From Cohaesibacter intestini (lineage in GTDB: Bacteria; Pseudomonadota; Alphaproteobacteria; Rhizobiales; Cohaesibacteraceae): a stretch of 64,000 nt of DNA. The notes under the pieces are model-generated. The model saw only the letters and a list, made by a program, of their open reading frames with translations, made no database searches and was not told the DNA's origin. The stretch spans positions 248,001 to 312,000 of the forward strand of contig NZ_QODK01000001.1 of the NCBI RefSeq assembly GCF_003324485.1, written 5' to 3'. The position numbers were made by a program, and so were the translations under genes. Shown one piece after another: positions 36,539 to 45,969 of the stretch. Within the stretch, counting starts at the first letter, position 1; the number at the start of each line of letters is the position of its first letter.

Positions 36539-38083
36539 ATGAACGTCATTACACCACAGACCCGCAGCGCGGCACTCGATACGTCCCATCTGAACATCGA
36601 ATGGCCGTTCAAGCCCCGCTATGGCAACTTTGTCAACGGCACCTTTGTCGAGCCGAAGTCCGGTCAGTATTTCGAGAATGTCACACCGATCACCGGGGAA
36701 GTGATTTGCGAAGTGGCCCGCTCAAATGCTGACGATATTGAAGCCGCGCTCGATGCGGCCCATGCGGCCTTCCCGGCATGGGGTAAAACCTCGCCGACCG
36801 AGCGCTCCAACATGCTGCTCAAAATGGCCGACCGGATGGAAGCCAACACCAACTTGCTGGCCGTGGCCGAAACGATCGACAATGGCAAGCCGATCCGCGA
36901 ATCCATTGCCGCCGACGTGGCACTGGCGATTGACCATTTCCGCTATTTCGCAGGCTGCATCCGGGCCGAAGAAGGGCATATTTCGGAAATCGACCACAAT
37001 ACCTATGCCTATCACATTCCGGAGCCTCTGGGCGTGGTTGGCCAGATCATTCCATGGAACTTCCCGCTGCTGATGGCGGTCTGGAAGCTGGCTCCTGCCT
37101 TGGCGGCTGGCAACTGCGTGGTGCTTAAACCTGCCGAGCAGACCCCGGCCTCGATCATGGTGTTCCTCGAGCTGGTCGGTGATCTGCTGCCAGCGGGCGT
37201 CCTCAATGTGGTCAATGGCTTTGGTTTGGAAGCGGGCAAGCCGCTGGCTTCATCCAATCGCATCGCCAAGATCGCCTTTACCGGCGAGACCACGACCGGT
37301 CGCCTGATCATGCAATATGCGGCGCAAAACCTGATCCCTGTGACGCTGGAACTGGGTGGCAAGTCGCCAAACATCTTCTTTGAAGACATCATGGAAGCCG
37401 ATGACGCCTATTTCGATAAGTGCCTTGAGGGCTTCTCGATGTTCGCGCTCAATTCCGGTGAGGTCTGCACCTGCCCGTCGCGCGCGCTGATCCAAGAATC
37501 AATCTATGACGATTTCATCGCCCGGGCGCTTGAGCGGGTCAAAAAGGTCAAGCAGGGCAACCCGCTGCAGATGGACACGATGATCGGTGCGCAGGCCTCC
37601 GGCGAGCAGAAAGAGAAAATCTCTTCCTATCTCGACCTTGGCAAGGGCGAAGGGGCGGAATGTCTGCTGGGTGGCACGATTGCCAATCTGCCGGGTCTTG
37701 AAGGCGGCAATTATATCAATCCGACCGTCTTCAAAGGCTCCAACAATATGCGCATCTTCCAGGAAGAGATTTTCGGACCGGTCCTTTCGGTCTGTACCTT
37801 CAAGGATGATGACGAGGCTCTCGCCATTGCCAACGACACAGACTTCGGCCTTGGTGCTGGCGTCTGGACCCGTAATGGCAACCGTGCCTTCCGCTTCGGG
37901 CGGGAAATTCAGGCCGGGCGCGTCTGGACCAACTGCTACCACGCCTATCCGGCCCATGCGGCCTTTGGCGGTTACAAGCAGTCAGGTGTGGGGCGCGAGA
38001 ACCACAAGATGATGCTGGAGCATTACCGTCAAACCAAGAATATGCTGGTGAGCTACTCCACTGACGCTCTGGGCTTCTTCTGA
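36539..38083 (+). CDS. NAD-dependent aldehyde dehydrogenase (acetaldehyde type, AcoD/ExaC-like)
   Basis: A 514-residue aldehyde dehydrogenase. Active-site residues are N174 (PWNFP), E271 (LELGGKSPN) and C310 in [11 protein letters not shown]; the C-X-C with C312 is typical of the AcoD/ExaC group. It oxidises aldehydes such as acetaldehyde to acids in the cytoplasm. GGGAGG precedes the ATG. Divergent AcoR-type activator and downstream DUF779 gene support an ethanol/acetoin-derived aldehyde role. Confidence 0.93.
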   Translation: MNVITPQTRSAALDTSHLNIEWPFKPRYGNFVNGTFVEPKSGQYFENVTPITGEVICEVARSNADDIEAALDAAHAAFPAWGKTSPTERSNMLLKMADRMEANTNLLAVAETIDNGKPIRESIAADVALAIDHFRYFAGCIRAEEGHISEIDHNTYAYHIPEPLGVVGQIIPWNFPLLMAVWKLAPALAAGNCVVLKPAEQTPASIMVFLELVGDLLPAGVLNVVNGFGLEAGKPLASSNRIAKIAFTGETTTGRLIMQYAAQNLIPVTLELGGKSPNIFFEDIMEADDAYFDKCLEGFSMFALNSGEVCTCPSRALIQESIYDDFIARALERVKKVKQGNPLQMDTMIGAQASGEQKEKISSYLDLGKGEGAECLLGGTIANLPGLEGGNYINPTVFKGSNNMRIFQEEIFGPVLSVCTFKDDDEALAIANDTDFGLGAGVWTRNGNRAFRFGREIQAGRVWTNCYHAYPAHAAFGGYKQSGVGRENHKMMLEHYRQTKNMLVSYSTDALGFF

Positions 38084-38108
38084 TCAAGAAGGCGTCTCCC
38101 AAGACGTA

Positions 38109-38135
38109 CCCGTCTGGCAAAATCAGCCAGACGGG
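38109..38135 (+). terminator. Hairpin after the aldehyde dehydrogenase gene
   Basis: CCCGTCTGGC/GCCAGACGGG (10 bp, loop 7) followed by a pyrimidine-rich CCTTCCTTTCTCTT run. It may partly terminate before the DUF779 gene or protect the long upstream message. Confidence 0.6.
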
Positions 38136-38170
38136 CCTTCCTTTCTCTTCCTCTCCTCGCGGAGTCCGAC

Positions 38171-38527
38171 ATGTCTCATACAGACTTGCCCACAGTAGCT
38201 GCGACCAGCGCAGCCCTTACCCTGTTGCAGGAAATCAAGACCCGCTACGGCGACAATCTGCTGTTTCATCAATCCGGCGGCTGCTGCGATGGCAGTGCAC
38301 CGATGTGCTTCCAGACAGACGACTTTCTGATCGGCGAGCAGGATGTGTTGCTGGGAGATCTGGAAGGCGTGCCCTTCTATATCAAGCGCCAGCAGGGGGA
38401 ACGCTGGGGAAGCAGCCAATTGATCATTGATGCAGTTGATGGCAATGGCGGCATGTTCAGCCTCGACAATGGCACCGGCAAGCGCTTTCTGACCCGGACG
38501 GAAAGCTGCGCCTTGCCTCAAGCGTGA
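38171..38527 (+). CDS. DUF779 protein
   Basis: A 118-residue DUF779 protein with the conserved SGGCCDGSAPMC cysteine cluster (about residues 37-48) and FYIKRQQGERW. DUF779 genes commonly follow acetaldehyde-type aldehyde dehydrogenases, as here, 87 bases downstream. The function is unknown; the cysteines suggest metal binding or a redox role linked to the dehydrogenase, which is inference. GGAG lies 6 bases before the ATG. Confidence 0.85.
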   Translation: MSHTDLPTVAATSAALTLLQEIKTRYGDNLLFHQSGGCCDGSAPMCFQTDDFLIGEQDVLLGDLEGVPFYIKRQQGERWGSSQLIIDAVDGNGGMFSLDNGTGKRFLTRTESCALPQA

Positions 38528-38683
38528 GCCTGTCTTTGCGTGGTTCGCACAAGCTGTTGCCGACAAATACGCTGAGACACGACAAAATTGCGCTAGATTA
38601 AAGCAGCCCCGAAAGCATGGTGATAGGAGGGAACATTCCTGTTCCCTTTTTCAGACGGGCAAGTGTGCCTGCCATCCAAGACC

Positions 38684-39472
38684 ATGCCGATCAGATGCCT
38701 CATAGTTGATGACGAAGCTCCGGCTCGAGACGAGTTGGGCTATTTGCTGTCCTGCTATCCGGACCTCACCATCATTGGCGAAGCGGCCTCGGCGTCAAAG
38801 GCCGTGAGCCTGTGCCTCGAACGACAGCCGGATCTGGTTTTTCTGGACATCCAAATGCCAGGACAAAATGGGTTCGAGGTCATCCGTGCGCTGCAGATGG
38901 CCGACTGCCCGCTGCCGCTGTTCGTCTTTGTCACCGCCTATGACAGCTATGCGGTCAAAGCCTTTGAGGCGAGCGCGGTCGATTACATCCTCAAGCCGGT
39001 CTCGGAAGAGCGACTGGCCCACACAATCGAACGGGCGCGGGCTTTTCTGGGCCAGCAGATCAACCCGCTGCAAAAGCAGCTAGAGAGCCTGTTGACCAAA
39101 ATACAGGGGTCGGACCATACGCCCCTGCCGACCACTCATCGCATTTCAGTCGAAAAACACGGACGGATTCGACTGATCGATCCACGCGACATTGTGTTTT
39201 GCAGCTATGACGATAGCCGTGTCATGGCCCATACTCGCGACGACATCTTTCCCGCTTATGGCATCGCTTCGATGGACCGGATGGAAGAGCATCTGGCGGG
39301 CAGCACGTTCTTTCGCGCTCACCGCTCTTCGCTTGTCAATCTTGAAGCCGTTGTGGAATTCAGCCCCTGGTTCAATGGAAAATACAGCCTTGTCATGGGC
39401 GACAAGGCGCGCAGCAAGCTGACCGTCAGCCGTTCCCGTGTCAAGGAATTCAAACAAAGGCTTGGATTGTAA
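38684..39472 (+). CDS. LytTR-family response regulator (BtsR-like)
   Basis: A 262-residue regulator. Receiver domain (1-120) with acidic pocket VDDEAPARDE, phospho-Asp in LVFLDIQMPG and lysine in YILKPVSEER; C-terminal LytTR DNA-binding domain from about 155 (ISVEKHGRIRLIDPRDIVF, FFRAHRSSLVNLEAV). The ATG at 38684 is used because the receiver fold starts there. The kinase gene follows within 52 bases, then a CstA-family transporter, which matches the BtsSR-BtsT arrangement. Confidence 0.9.
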   Translation: MPIRCLIVDDEAPARDELGYLLSCYPDLTIIGEAASASKAVSLCLERQPDLVFLDIQMPGQNGFEVIRALQMADCPLPLFVFVTAYDSYAVKAFEASAVDYILKPVSEERLAHTIERARAFLGQQINPLQKQLESLLTKIQGSDHTPLPTTHRISVEKHGRIRLIDPRDIVFCSYDDSRVMAHTRDDIFPAYGIASMDRMEEHLAGSTFFRAHRSSLVNLEAVVEFSPWFNGKYSLVMGDKARSKLTVSRSRVKEFKQRLGL

Positions 39473-39524
39473 GCCTGCCTGCCCGGACAGCCGCCCTGCC
39501 CTCGCCCATCGGAAAGCCGATAGC

Positions 39525-41243
39525 ATGTCGATACTGACCCTGATTGCCACCCTTCTCAAACATGTGGGCCTGCTGGTTGCGGGGGCTTATGTCCTGTTGA
39601 GCCTATCACCGGTTCAGGAAATGAATTTCAACCGCCGCGGCTTAAAGAACCGGCTCTTCATGATCCTGTTTTTCGGCTTTTTGGGTGTGCTGGGAACCTA
39701 TAGCGGCAATGCGATCTTTGATTCCATCGCCAACTTGCGGGCCATGGCGGTGATCACAGGCGGTCTGTTTGGCGGTCCTGTTGTCGGCCTGGGAGCCGGG
39801 CTGATTGCCGGGGGACATCGTTTCCTGATCGATCCGTGGGGCTTTTCGGCGCTGGCCTGTTCCATGGCCACCCTTCTGGAAGGGCTGATGGCCGGAGCCG
39901 TACAGGTCAAACTGCAGGACCGCGCCATGCGCTGGCAGGTGGCTCTGGTTTTGGCGCTGATTGGCGAAAGCATGCATATGGGCATGGTGCTGGTGCTGTC
40001 CCAGCCTTTGGAAGAAGCGATTGCCCTGGTCCGTGTGATCATGTTGCCAATGTTGATCGGCAACAGTCTGGGAGCCGTGTTGTTCGTCCATGTGATCAAC
40101 TCCATTCAGGATTTTCGCGAGCGCAAGGCCTCGGACCAGACACAGAAGATCTTTGACATCACCAACACCACGGTGGCCTATTTGCGGGCCGGATTAAACG
40201 CTCATAGTGCGCAGGCGATGGCCGAGGTCATTCATGACCGGTTGCCGGTGGCCGCCGTGTCCGTTACCGACACCAGAACCGTGTTGGCCCATGTCGGGGA
40301 AGGCGACGACCACCATTTGCCCGGCCGTCCGCTGGTCACACGGGCCACCAAACAGGTGATCGCCTCGGGCGAACAGATTTTTACCCGCGACAAGGACTTG
40401 ATCGGCTGCAGTCACCATTGTTGCCCCCTGACCTCGGCCATCATCGTACCGTTGCGTAAGGGTGGTGCGATTGTCGGGACATTGAAATTCTATGGCTCGC
40501 CGAGCTATGAGATGAACAAGATCCTGTTCGAGGTGGCTAAGGGGTTGACGGATCTGTTTTCAATCCAGCTGGAACTGGAAGATATTCAGGTCAAGGACCG
40601 TTTGCTGGCCCATGCGGAAATTCGCCATTTGCAGGCCCAGATCAACCCGCACTTCCTGTTCAACTCCCTCAATACCATCGCCTCCTTCTGCCGCACGGCT
40701 CCGGACCGGGCACGTGAACTGATCCTCGATCTGTCGCTCTATATGCGCAAGAATCTCGATTCCAGCCGTGGTTTCATCCGGCTGGCGGATGAGCTGGCGC
40801 AGGTCAATTCCTATCTGGCGATCGAACAGGCCCGCTTTGGCGATTGCATTCGCTCGAGGATCGAGGTGGAGCCGGGGTGCGAAGACTGGCCGATCCCTTC
40901 GCTGATCATCCAGCCTTTGGTGGAGAATGCCGTCAAACATGGCCTTCGGACCCGCGAGGATGGGGGCACCGTCGGCTTGACCATTTGCCAGAAAAATGGC
41001 GAGTTGCAGGTCACGGTCTTTGATGACGGGTCGGGCATCCCGGAGGATCTCTTGTCCTCGCTGCTCGAACGGCGGGCAATGGAGTCTCAATATGATGGCA
41101 TCGGGCTTCGCAATTCCCACCATCGGCTGGAACAGATCTATGGCACGGAATATGGCATGCAGATCGACAGCATAGCGGGACAAGGCACAACCATTTCCTT
41201 CTCGATCCCCTATCGCGAAGAAATGTTGCCTCTGGCCAGCTGA
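39525..41243 (+). CDS. LytS-family sensor histidine kinase (BtsS-like)
   Basis: The protein has 572 residues. The N-terminal 5TM-LYT sensor (to about residue 190) is followed by a GAF-like domain, then a HisKA_7TM/His_kinase region with the phosphoaccepting histidine in LQAQINPHFLFNSLNTIAS and an ATPase domain (LVENAVKHGL, VFDDGSGIPEDLL, GIGLRNSHHRLEQIYG). GGAAAG precedes the ATG. It pairs with the LytTR regulator. In E. coli BtsS senses pyruvate and drives a CstA-family pyruvate importer; a CstA gene is next here. Confidence 0.88.
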   Translation: MSILTLIATLLKHVGLLVAGAYVLLSLSPVQEMNFNRRGLKNRLFMILFFGFLGVLGTYSGNAIFDSIANLRAMAVITGGLFGGPVVGLGAGLIAGGHRFLIDPWGFSALACSMATLLEGLMAGAVQVKLQDRAMRWQVALVLALIGESMHMGMVLVLSQPLEEAIALVRVIMLPMLIGNSLGAVLFVHVINSIQDFRERKASDQTQKIFDITNTTVAYLRAGLNAHSAQAMAEVIHDRLPVAAVSVTDTRTVLAHVGEGDDHHLPGRPLVTRATKQVIASGEQIFTRDKDLIGCSHHCCPLTSAIIVPLRKGGAIVGTLKFYGSPSYEMNKILFEVAKGLTDLFSIQLELEDIQVKDRLLAHAEIRHLQAQINPHFLFNSLNTIASFCRTAPDRARELILDLSLYMRKNLDSSRGFIRLADELAQVNSYLAIEQARFGDCIRSRIEVEPGCEDWPIPSLIIQPLVENAVKHGLRTREDGGTVGLTICQKNGELQVTVFDDGSGIPEDLLSSLLERRAMESQYDGIGLRNSHHRLEQIYGTEYGMQIDSIAGQGTTISFSIPYREEMLPLAS

Positions 41244-41596
41244 GACTGCGCGCTGAGAGGCAGCGCCGCAGCCCTAGCTACCCGTTTCGGGATGCGTTCC
41301 ATTGCTTGCGCGCCTGATGGCTGGGCTCGGCCATCCGTCTTTCATCGACTCAGGTGAACCATTCCTGCAGCCTCTTTGAGTTCTGTCAGAGAAATCCGCT
41401 TCCCCGTCGACCCATCCAAAGTGCATTTCAGAGGCTCAAAGCGACGTTTCAGCGAGAATCTCTTGTCGCACGAAGCGCTTCAGACATATTTTCGGGCCGA
41501 TTTTAACCTGCTCGTCGTTCCACTTAGAGCCGCTGCAGGGATTATCTTATCCCTGCCAACATGCTCAGAGCTTTATCTTTGCAAGGAGAAGATAGG
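41244..41596. other. 353-base spacer with hairpin ahead of the CstA-family gene
   Basis: This region should hold the promoter and LytTR sites for the transporter gene. Its clearest element is GCAGGGAT-N6-ATCCCTGC at 41535-41556, close to the start codon. No frame in it looks coding; one that reads into the transporter gene is a shadow upstream extension. I could not pick out a paired LytTR motif with confidence. Confidence 0.5.
41535..41556 (+). promoter_or_regulatory. 8-bp inverted repeat in the CstA-family leader
   Basis: GCAGGGAT and ATCCCTGC flank TATCTT, ending 40 bases before the ATG. It could be an operator or a 5' hairpin affecting ribosome access. Role unknown. Confidence 0.45.
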
Positions 41597-43033
41597 ATGC
41601 TCTTTTTCCTCATCTGTGTCGGGCTGCTCGTGCTCGGCTATTTCACCTACGGTGTCTTTGTCGAAAAAATATTCGGCCCGGAACCGAACCGCAAAACTCC
41701 ATGCTGGACCAAGGAAGACGGCGTTGACTATGTCAATATGCCAACCTGGAAGGTCTTCTTCATTCAGCTGCTCGACATTGCCGGTCTTGGCCCGATCTTC
41801 GGCCCGATCCTAGGCGCCCTTTATGGCCCGCAGGCCATGCTGTGGGTGGTCATCGGTTCGATCTTTGCCGGTGGTGTGCATGACTATTTCTCCGGCATGC
41901 TGTCGGTCCGGTCCGGTGGCAAGTCGATTCCGGAAGTGGTCGGTGATGAAATGGGCATGGCGGCCCGTCAGGTCCTGCGTGTCTTCTCTGTCGTTCTGTT
42001 GCTGCTGGTCGGCGTGGTCTTCATTCTCGGTCCGGCGAAACTGCTCTCCAACATGACCGGCTTCAACGTATCCCTGCTGATCGGTGCAATCTTCGTCTAT
42101 TATTTCATCGCCACGATCCTGCCGATCGACAAGATTATCGGCAGCCTCTATCCAATCTTCGGCGTGTTGTTGCTGTTCATGACCTTCGGCGTTCTTGGCG
42201 GTCTGATCTTCAATGGCTATGAGTTGATGCCGAACCTTGACTTTGCCACCAATGTGCATCCCAAAGAGCTACCAATTTGGCCATTGCTGTTCATCACCCT
42301 GTCGTGTGGTGCCATTTCCGGCTTCCATTCCACCCAGTCGCCTCTGATGGCGCGCTGCATGCGCAACGAAAAACATGGCCGCCCGATCTTCTACGGTGCG
42401 ATGATCGTTGAAGGCATCATCGCGTTGATCTGGGTTGCTGCCGGCGTCTCCTTCTATGAGAATTCCGGAGCCCTTCAGGCCGTGATCGCATCTGGCTCGC
42501 CAGCTGCTGTCGTCAATGAGGTCTGCAACACCCTGCTCGGCCCAGTCGGCGGCTTCCTTGCCATTCTTGGCGTGATCGTTCTGCCCATCACCTCCGGTGA
42601 CACGGCGTTCCGGTCCACACGCCTTATTCTGGCTGAAAGCTTCCGCATGGATCAGACCAAGATTGCCAAGCGTCTGATGATCGCCCTGCCGCTGTTCGCC
42701 ATTGCCTTCATGATTTCGCAAGTGCCATTCGCAGTGGTCTGGCGTTATTTCGGCTGGTCGAACCAGATGTTGTCGATGCTGGTTCTGTGGTCCGCCGCCA
42801 TCTGGCTGGCCCGCAATGCCAAGTTCCACTGGATCGCAACCGTTCCTGCCGTCTTCATGACCGCAGTGGATGCTGCCTTCATCCTGCAGGCCAAAATCGG
42901 TCTCGGCCTTCCGGCAACCTTCTCCAACATCGCTTCGGTGTTCATCGCCTTGGCCGCGCTGGTTGCCTTCCTGATGCTTGTCCGTCCCGCCGGACAGGTG
43001 AGCGGTGGCATGAAGCCGGGCGCCACCCCATAA
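41597..43033 (+). CDS. CstA-family transporter (pyruvate/peptide importer type)
   Basis: A 478-residue membrane protein with about twelve helices and the CstA core (WVVIGSIFAGGVHDYFSGMLSVR region, GFHSTQSPLMARCM, ITSGDTAFRSTR). It is the short form, lacking the long C-terminal part of 700-residue E. coli CstA. The ATG at 41597 has AAGGAG 11 bases upstream and starts a helix directly. Next to a LytS/LytTR pair it likely imports pyruvate or a related C3 acid, by analogy to BtsT. Terminator follows. Confidence 0.88.
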   Translation: MLFFLICVGLLVLGYFTYGVFVEKIFGPEPNRKTPCWTKEDGVDYVNMPTWKVFFIQLLDIAGLGPIFGPILGALYGPQAMLWVVIGSIFAGGVHDYFSGMLSVRSGGKSIPEVVGDEMGMAARQVLRVFSVVLLLLVGVVFILGPAKLLSNMTGFNVSLLIGAIFVYYFIATILPIDKIIGSLYPIFGVLLLFMTFGVLGGLIFNGYELMPNLDFATNVHPKELPIWPLLFITLSCGAISGFHSTQSPLMARCMRNEKHGRPIFYGAMIVEGIIALIWVAAGVSFYENSGALQAVIASGSPAAVVNEVCNTLLGPVGGFLAILGVIVLPITSGDTAFRSTRLILAESFRMDQTKIAKRLMIALPLFAIAFMISQVPFAVVWRYFGWSNQMLSMLVLWSAAIWLARNAKFHWIATVPAVFMTAVDAAFILQAKIGLGLPATFSNIASVFIALAALVAFLMLVRPAGQVSGGMKPGATP

Positions 43034-43056
43034 GCGCCTGACCATCGCATTCAAGA

Positions 43057-43092
43057 AAGCCGCGCTGGAAGAGTTTCCAGTGCGGTTTTTTT
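43057..43092 (+). terminator. Intrinsic terminator of the CstA-family gene
   Basis: CCGCGCTGGAA pairs with TTCCAGTGCGG (one G-U) across a 4-base loop and is followed by T7. It ends transcription before the convergent M56 gene. Confidence 0.9.
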
Positions 43093-43164
43093 GTCGACAC
43101 AGCAAATCAGGCACTGCCCGACGCGGACAGTGCCTGACGAAAGACCTGTAACCTGTGAGTGCCT

Positions 43165-44286
43165 TTAGCGGTTGCGAGCTGCCAGACGATCAAGATTGAT
43201 GACAGTGGAGAACATGATCCGCTCATGGCTCCAGTCGTTTGGCTTTTGCATCATCACCGCGACCAGCCCGACCAATGCCAACACCGGAATCAGAATGGCG
43301 GAAAAAAGCGCACGATTGCGTTTGGCATTGCCACCAGCCAGCAGGGTCAGCATCCGCTGTTCAAGGAAGGCCGAGGATGGTTTTCCGGTGATCGACAGAT
43401 CGAGCTGCACAAAGGCAACGCTGGGACGGGCCCGCAAGGTTTGCTCGCGGCGGCGCAGGCCCAACTCGCAGGTTCTGAGCAGGCATTCGCAATAGTCGCG
43501 GATGTCGACGCCATTGCGGGAGATCACCTGCTGATCGCAGCTCAGTTCTCGCAAGCGCTCGATATCACGCTTGAGGAAATGGAAGGCCGGATTCCAGAAA
43601 AAGACCGGGCGCAGAAATTCGAGCACCAGCTCCCACTCTGTGTCCCGTTGCCGCAAATGCTGGAACTCATGGCCCAAAGCCATACGCAGATCCTTGCTTC
43701 GCGCGAGCATATCGACCGGCACCACGATGTAGCGACGGAACAGGCTGCGTGTCGAAAAAGGCGTCGTCACGGTTTCCGACAGGATCAGATGGACATTGCC
43801 AAAGCTGCGCCATTCATAGCTTTTGTTCAGGATCACATGGAGGCGATAAAGGCTGAGGCATAGACGGCCAAGCCCGATAAGAAGCCCGAGACCCAGCAGG
43901 CCAGCGGTGATCAGTGCAAACCCGCTTTGAAGCGCAAGGAAATCATCGGTCAGCCGGGCGCGAAGGCCCAACAAGAGATCCAGCTCGGCTGCCTTGATAT
44001 CAAGGGAGCCTTGCAGATATTGCGAGACCATCAGATCGGACAGGCTGAAGGACAGCGCATGTTCCGCCCCTTGGGGACGCATCATCTGATCGGACACCAT
44101 GACCAAAAGGGGGAACAGGAAACAGCTCAAGACCAGCATCTTGAGCAGTTTGAGCGCCAAGGCCTTGTCGCCGGCAATGCCGGTGGCCCTCATGGTGGCA
44201 CGCGTTCCAACCCAAATTCCAAAAGCGGCAATCAGCAGGATGTTTACATTCAGATAGACATCAAGGATCGAACCGACCGTTATCAT
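43165..44286 (-). CDS. M56 (BlaR1-like) membrane metalloprotease
   Basis: A 373-residue protein with about four membrane helices: two at the N-terminus, one around 120-145 and one near the C-terminus. The catalytic zinc motif is HEFQH in MALGHEFQHLRQRDTEW, followed by the ELSCDQQV block of M56 peptidases. It lacks the penicillin-binding sensor domain found in BlaR1/MecR1. It overlaps the BlaI-type repressor gene by 26 bases, so it probably relieves that repressor in response to an unknown envelope signal. Confidence 0.85.
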   Translation of the reverse strand: MITVGSILDVYLNVNILLIAAFGIWVGTRATMRATGIAGDKALALKLLKMLVLSCFLFPLLVMVSDQMMRPQGAEHALSFSLSDLMVSQYLQGSLDIKAAELDLLLGLRARLTDDFLALQSGFALITAGLLGLGLLIGLGRLCLSLYRLHVILNKSYEWRSFGNVHLILSETVTTPFSTRSLFRRYIVVPVDMLARSKDLRMALGHEFQHLRQRDTEWELVLEFLRPVFFWNPAFHFLKRDIERLRELSCDQQVISRNGVDIRDYCECLLRTCELGLRRREQTLRARPSVAFVQLDLSITGKPSSAFLEQRMLTLLAGGNAKRNRALFSAILIPVLALVGLVAVMMQKPNDWSHERIMFSTVINLDRLAARNR

Positions 44287-44668
44287 TCTTCATCCTCCCC
44301 TCCACCAGTGCGCGGATCTCGTCGAGCGCTTCCTCTGACAGGTCGTCATCATCGACCAGTCGCGCCACGAGTGCTGCCGGGGTATTGTCGAAGAGTTTCT
44401 CCGAAATATCCTTCAGAAACCGCGTCTGATAAGAATCCTTTGTCAGCAGGGCTTGATAGACATGCGTCTTGCCCTCTTTTCGGCTTTCGACAAAGTTCTT
44501 TTGCTCCAAAATCCTCATGATCGTTGCGGCGGATGTGTAGGCAAGGTCGCGATCAGGTGGCAACATGGCCAGAATATCGCGCACATTTGCCTCACCCAGC
44601 TCCCAAAGTCGGGTCATAAATTCCAACTCGACCTCGGTCAGAAATTCGCTTCTCTTCTTTTTGCGCAT
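44261..44668 (-). CDS. BlaI/MecI/CopY-family repressor
   Basis: A 135-residue winged-helix repressor. The N-terminal DNA-binding part has LTEVELEFMTRLWELGEANVRDIL and TSAATIMRILEQKNFVESRKEG; the C-terminal tail (about 80-135) is the dimerisation region that M56 proteases usually cut. The ATG at 44668 is favoured over 44686 by GGGAATTCTT upstream. Its own 5' region holds AGTAAATACT, reminiscent of the TACA/TGTA family operator but not a close match. Target genes beyond its own pair are unknown. Confidence 0.87.
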   Translation of the reverse strand: MRKKKRSEFLTEVELEFMTRLWELGEANVRDILAMLPPDRDLAYTSAATIMRILEQKNFVESRKEGKTHVYQALLTKDSYQTRFLKDISEKLFDNTPAALVARLVDDDDLSEEALDEIRALVEGRMKNDNGRFDP

Positions 44669-44880
44669 AAGAATTCCCGCTGGCAAACCGTCGTTTCATG
44701 AGGCGGGCCCGTTCCGCTCTTCCCAAATATCGGAAAAGGACCCTGCTCCCCTTTTCATCCCCTGCCCTCGCTGGAAATCCAACGCGCGCAGAAGGTATGA
44801 TCAGTAAATACTAAAGTTTTCGCAGATCCAAGCCTTTTTTGGAATTTTGGCGCATGAATGGCTTGAATCCGCGCTTTTCA

Positions 44881-45162
44881 CTAGACTTTCCAGAAGCAGA
44901 AGGTCGCCCAGGCAAGCGCCAGTCCGAGCGGCGCCCAGAGCGGCATACCAAACAGGCCAAGCCAGGCGAGGAAAATATAGGCTGAGCCCAAAAGCGAGAT
45001 GAAGAGGCGATCGCCGCGGGTGGTGACGAGGCCGAGCGCACCCAGACGCTCGTCGCCACCGGGATTGCGGATTTCCAGCGCCGTGATGATACCCATCGCC
45101 GAGAAAATTCCGATGAAAACCAACGCCGTTGGCCACGTCCATGCCATCCAACTGAGCATCAT
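44881..45162 (-). CDS. glpU: DUF2160 membrane protein of the glycerol transporter
   Basis: A 93-residue protein with three hydrophobic segments. DUF2160 (GlpU) is found only with GlpSTPQV-type glycerol ABC transporters, as here. ATG at 45162 overlaps the glpQ stop as ATGA; the next ATG three bases on is better spaced to GGGGAGG. Its function within the transporter is not known. It is last in the operon. Confidence 0.85.
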   Translation of the reverse strand: MMLSWMAWTWPTALVFIGIFSAMGIITALEIRNPGGDERLGALGLVTTRGDRLFISLLGSAYIFLAWLGLFGMPLWAPLGLALAWATFCFWKV

Positions 45163-45956
45163 ACCCTCCCCAGGGCAAAGCCCTTGGCAATATAGTTACG
45201 CACGAAATAGATCACGACCGCGCCGGGAATGATGGTCAGGGCCCCGGCGGCGGCCAGCAGTCCCAATTCATAACCGGCGCTTGAGGCCGTCTTGGTCATG
45301 GTGGCGGCAATCGGCTTGGCAGCCACCGCCGTCAGGGTTTTGGCGAGCAAGAGTTCCACCCATGAGAACATGAAGCAGAAGAAGGCTGCCACACCGACCC
45401 CGGCACTGATGGTTGGCAGAAAGATGGTGGTAAAGAAGCGCGGGAAGGAATAGCCGTCAACAAAGGCGGTTTCATCCAACTCCTTCGGCACGCCGCCCAT
45501 GAAGCCCTCCAGGATCCAGACCGCCAGCGGAATGTTGAACAGACAGTGAGCAAGCGCCACCGCCAGATGAGTGTCAAACAGGCCAATGGCAGAATAGAGC
45601 TGGAAGAAAGGCAGCGCAAAGACGGCAGCGGGGGCCATGCGGTTGGTCAACAGCCAGAAAAAGAGCTGCTTGTCACCCAGAAACTTGTAGCGAGAGAAGG
45701 CATAGGCGGCGGGAAGTGCCACACAAACCGAAATGATGGTGTTGATCGCCACATAGGTGATCGAGTTGATATAGCCCCAATACCAGGTCGGGTCGGTGAA
45801 GATCACCCGGTAATTGTCCAAGGTCCATGTCTGGGGAACAAGCGTGAAGCCGGACAGGATCTCGCCTGTGGTCTTGAAGCTCATGGCCAGCAGCCAATAG
45901 ATCGGCAGCATCAGGAACAGGATATAAAGGGTTGGTACGATGTATCTTTTTTTCAT
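45159..45956 (-). CDS. glpQ: Glycerol ABC transporter permease GlpQ
   Basis: A 265-residue permease of the carbohydrate-uptake MalG type with six membrane helices and the cytosolic EAA loop (ELDETAFVDGYSFPRFFTTIFLP). The MKKRYI start at 45956 is preferred over a longer frame. It lies 13 bases after glpP. In rhizobia this set imports glycerol under limiting conditions. Confidence 0.9.
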   Translation of the reverse strand: MKKRYIVPTLYILFLMLPIYWLLAMSFKTTGEILSGFTLVPQTWTLDNYRVIFTDPTWYWGYINSITYVAINTIISVCVALPAAYAFSRYKFLGDKQLFFWLLTNRMAPAAVFALPFFQLYSAIGLFDTHLAVALAHCLFNIPLAVWILEGFMGGVPKELDETAFVDGYSFPRFFTTIFLPTISAGVGVAAFFCFMFSWVELLLAKTLTAVAAKPIAATMTKTASSAGYELGLLAAAGALTIIPGAVVIYFVRNYIAKGFALGRV

Positions 45957-45969
45957 GATCCGATCCTCC

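Noticed and set aside
44700-44880. A BlaI operator upstream of the repressor gene
   Set aside because: AGTAAATACT near 44803 is only loosely like TACA/TGTA operators and lies at the A/T-rich end of the spacer, so it is not listed as a feature.
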